DNA from: DAOMOD01 sp964526035 | GTDB taxonomy: Bacteria; Pseudomonadota; Gammaproteobacteria; Xanthomonadales; BPKI01 | Direction: 5' to 3' | Length of the DNA stretch: 5,692 bases | Assembly (NCBI GenBank): GCA_964526035.1 | Contig: CAZGKE010000202.1 | Span: 1 to 5,692, forward strand | Shown: piece by piece, positions 5,514 through 5,692 of the stretch | Numbering within the stretch: position 1 is the stretch's first letter | How the letters are laid out: every line of letters starts with the position of its first letter | Position numbers and translations under genes: made by a program | Notes under the pieces: generated by a model | What the model saw: only the letters and a program-made list of their open reading frames with translations | Database searches by the model: none | Told to the model about the DNA's origin: nothing

Positions 5514-5692
5514 CGCGTTTCTCCCCCGAATCGAGAGGGCCAAGCATACGGCGAGCTTGCCGCCAAGCGCACCCGCAGCGTGCACTGGCGCCGACCCGGC
5601 AAGTAGAGCCGACCGCAGAACAGCGCGCAATGACCTATCGGGTAAAACTGAGCCGTGGCGACACTGCCAGCCGAGCCATCATCGGGAAAAGT
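5514..5692. other. Right-edge region upstream of the minus-strand membrane genes, no gene supported
   Basis: This probably holds the promoter of the minus-strand pair. TATGCT on the minus strand (5544-5549) resembles a -10 box, but no clear -35 box is found at the right distance. A plus-strand ATG at 5630 opens a 21-codon frame running off the edge (MTYRVKLSRGD). It has no ribosome binding site and codon use unlike the neighbours, so it is not called as a gene. Confidence 0.3.

Noticed and set aside
5514..5630. N-terminal extension of the 83-aa membrane protein to an ATG at 5630
   Set aside because: The added residues are Arg/Ala-rich, and the GGGGGAG ribosome binding site lies immediately before the internal ATG at 5513.
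5630..5692. Partial plus-strand gene starting at 5630 and leaving the window
   Set aside because: It has only 21 codons, no ribosome binding site, and third-position GC lower than the neighbouring genes. The following sequence is needed to decide.

Overview
The window is a piece of GC-rich bacterial chromosome, most probably from a gammaproteobacterium. The pairing of prfB with lysS, the close match of both proteins to their E. coli counterparts, and the glycine-zipper lipoprotein support this. The high GC content and Xanthomonadales/Lysobacterales-like small membrane proteins make that order a reasonable guess, but the sequence alone cannot prove it.

Plus strand, 1-3330: the window opens exactly on the programmed +1 frameshift site of prfB (release factor 2), so everything downstream of the internal stop is present and only about the first 24 codons are missing. 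A complete type II toxin-antitoxin pair follows: a VapB-like ribbon-helix-helix antitoxin, and a VapC-like PIN ribonuclease that overlaps it by 4 bp. Then comes lysS (lysyl-tRNA synthetase), starting 4 bp after the toxin stop. prfB and lysS are usually direct neighbours in gammaproteobacteria, so the toxin-antitoxin module appears to be inserted between two translation genes. A candidate promoter and a perfect inverted repeat lie directly in front of the module.

Plus strand, 3331-3970: after a 141-bp gap comes a gene with a near-perfect Shine-Dalgarno sequence for a small outer-membrane-type lipoprotein with a glycine zipper. It ends in a strong intrinsic terminator.

Minus strand, 3976-5513: three genes point back toward that terminator. 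In transcription order they are an 83-aa protein with two predicted membrane helices, a 133-aa protein with four predicted membrane helices, and, after a 151-bp gap containing a GNRA-loop hairpin, a secreted cysteine-rich lipase/esterase of the alpha/beta-hydrolase fold with a recognisable Ser-Asp-His triad. The two membrane proteins probably form a small operon, and I do not recognise a function for either.

Right edge, 5514-5692: I see no convincing gene here. It probably holds the promoter of the minus-strand genes. I find no tRNA, rRNA, CRISPR array, insertion sequence or transposase in the window.
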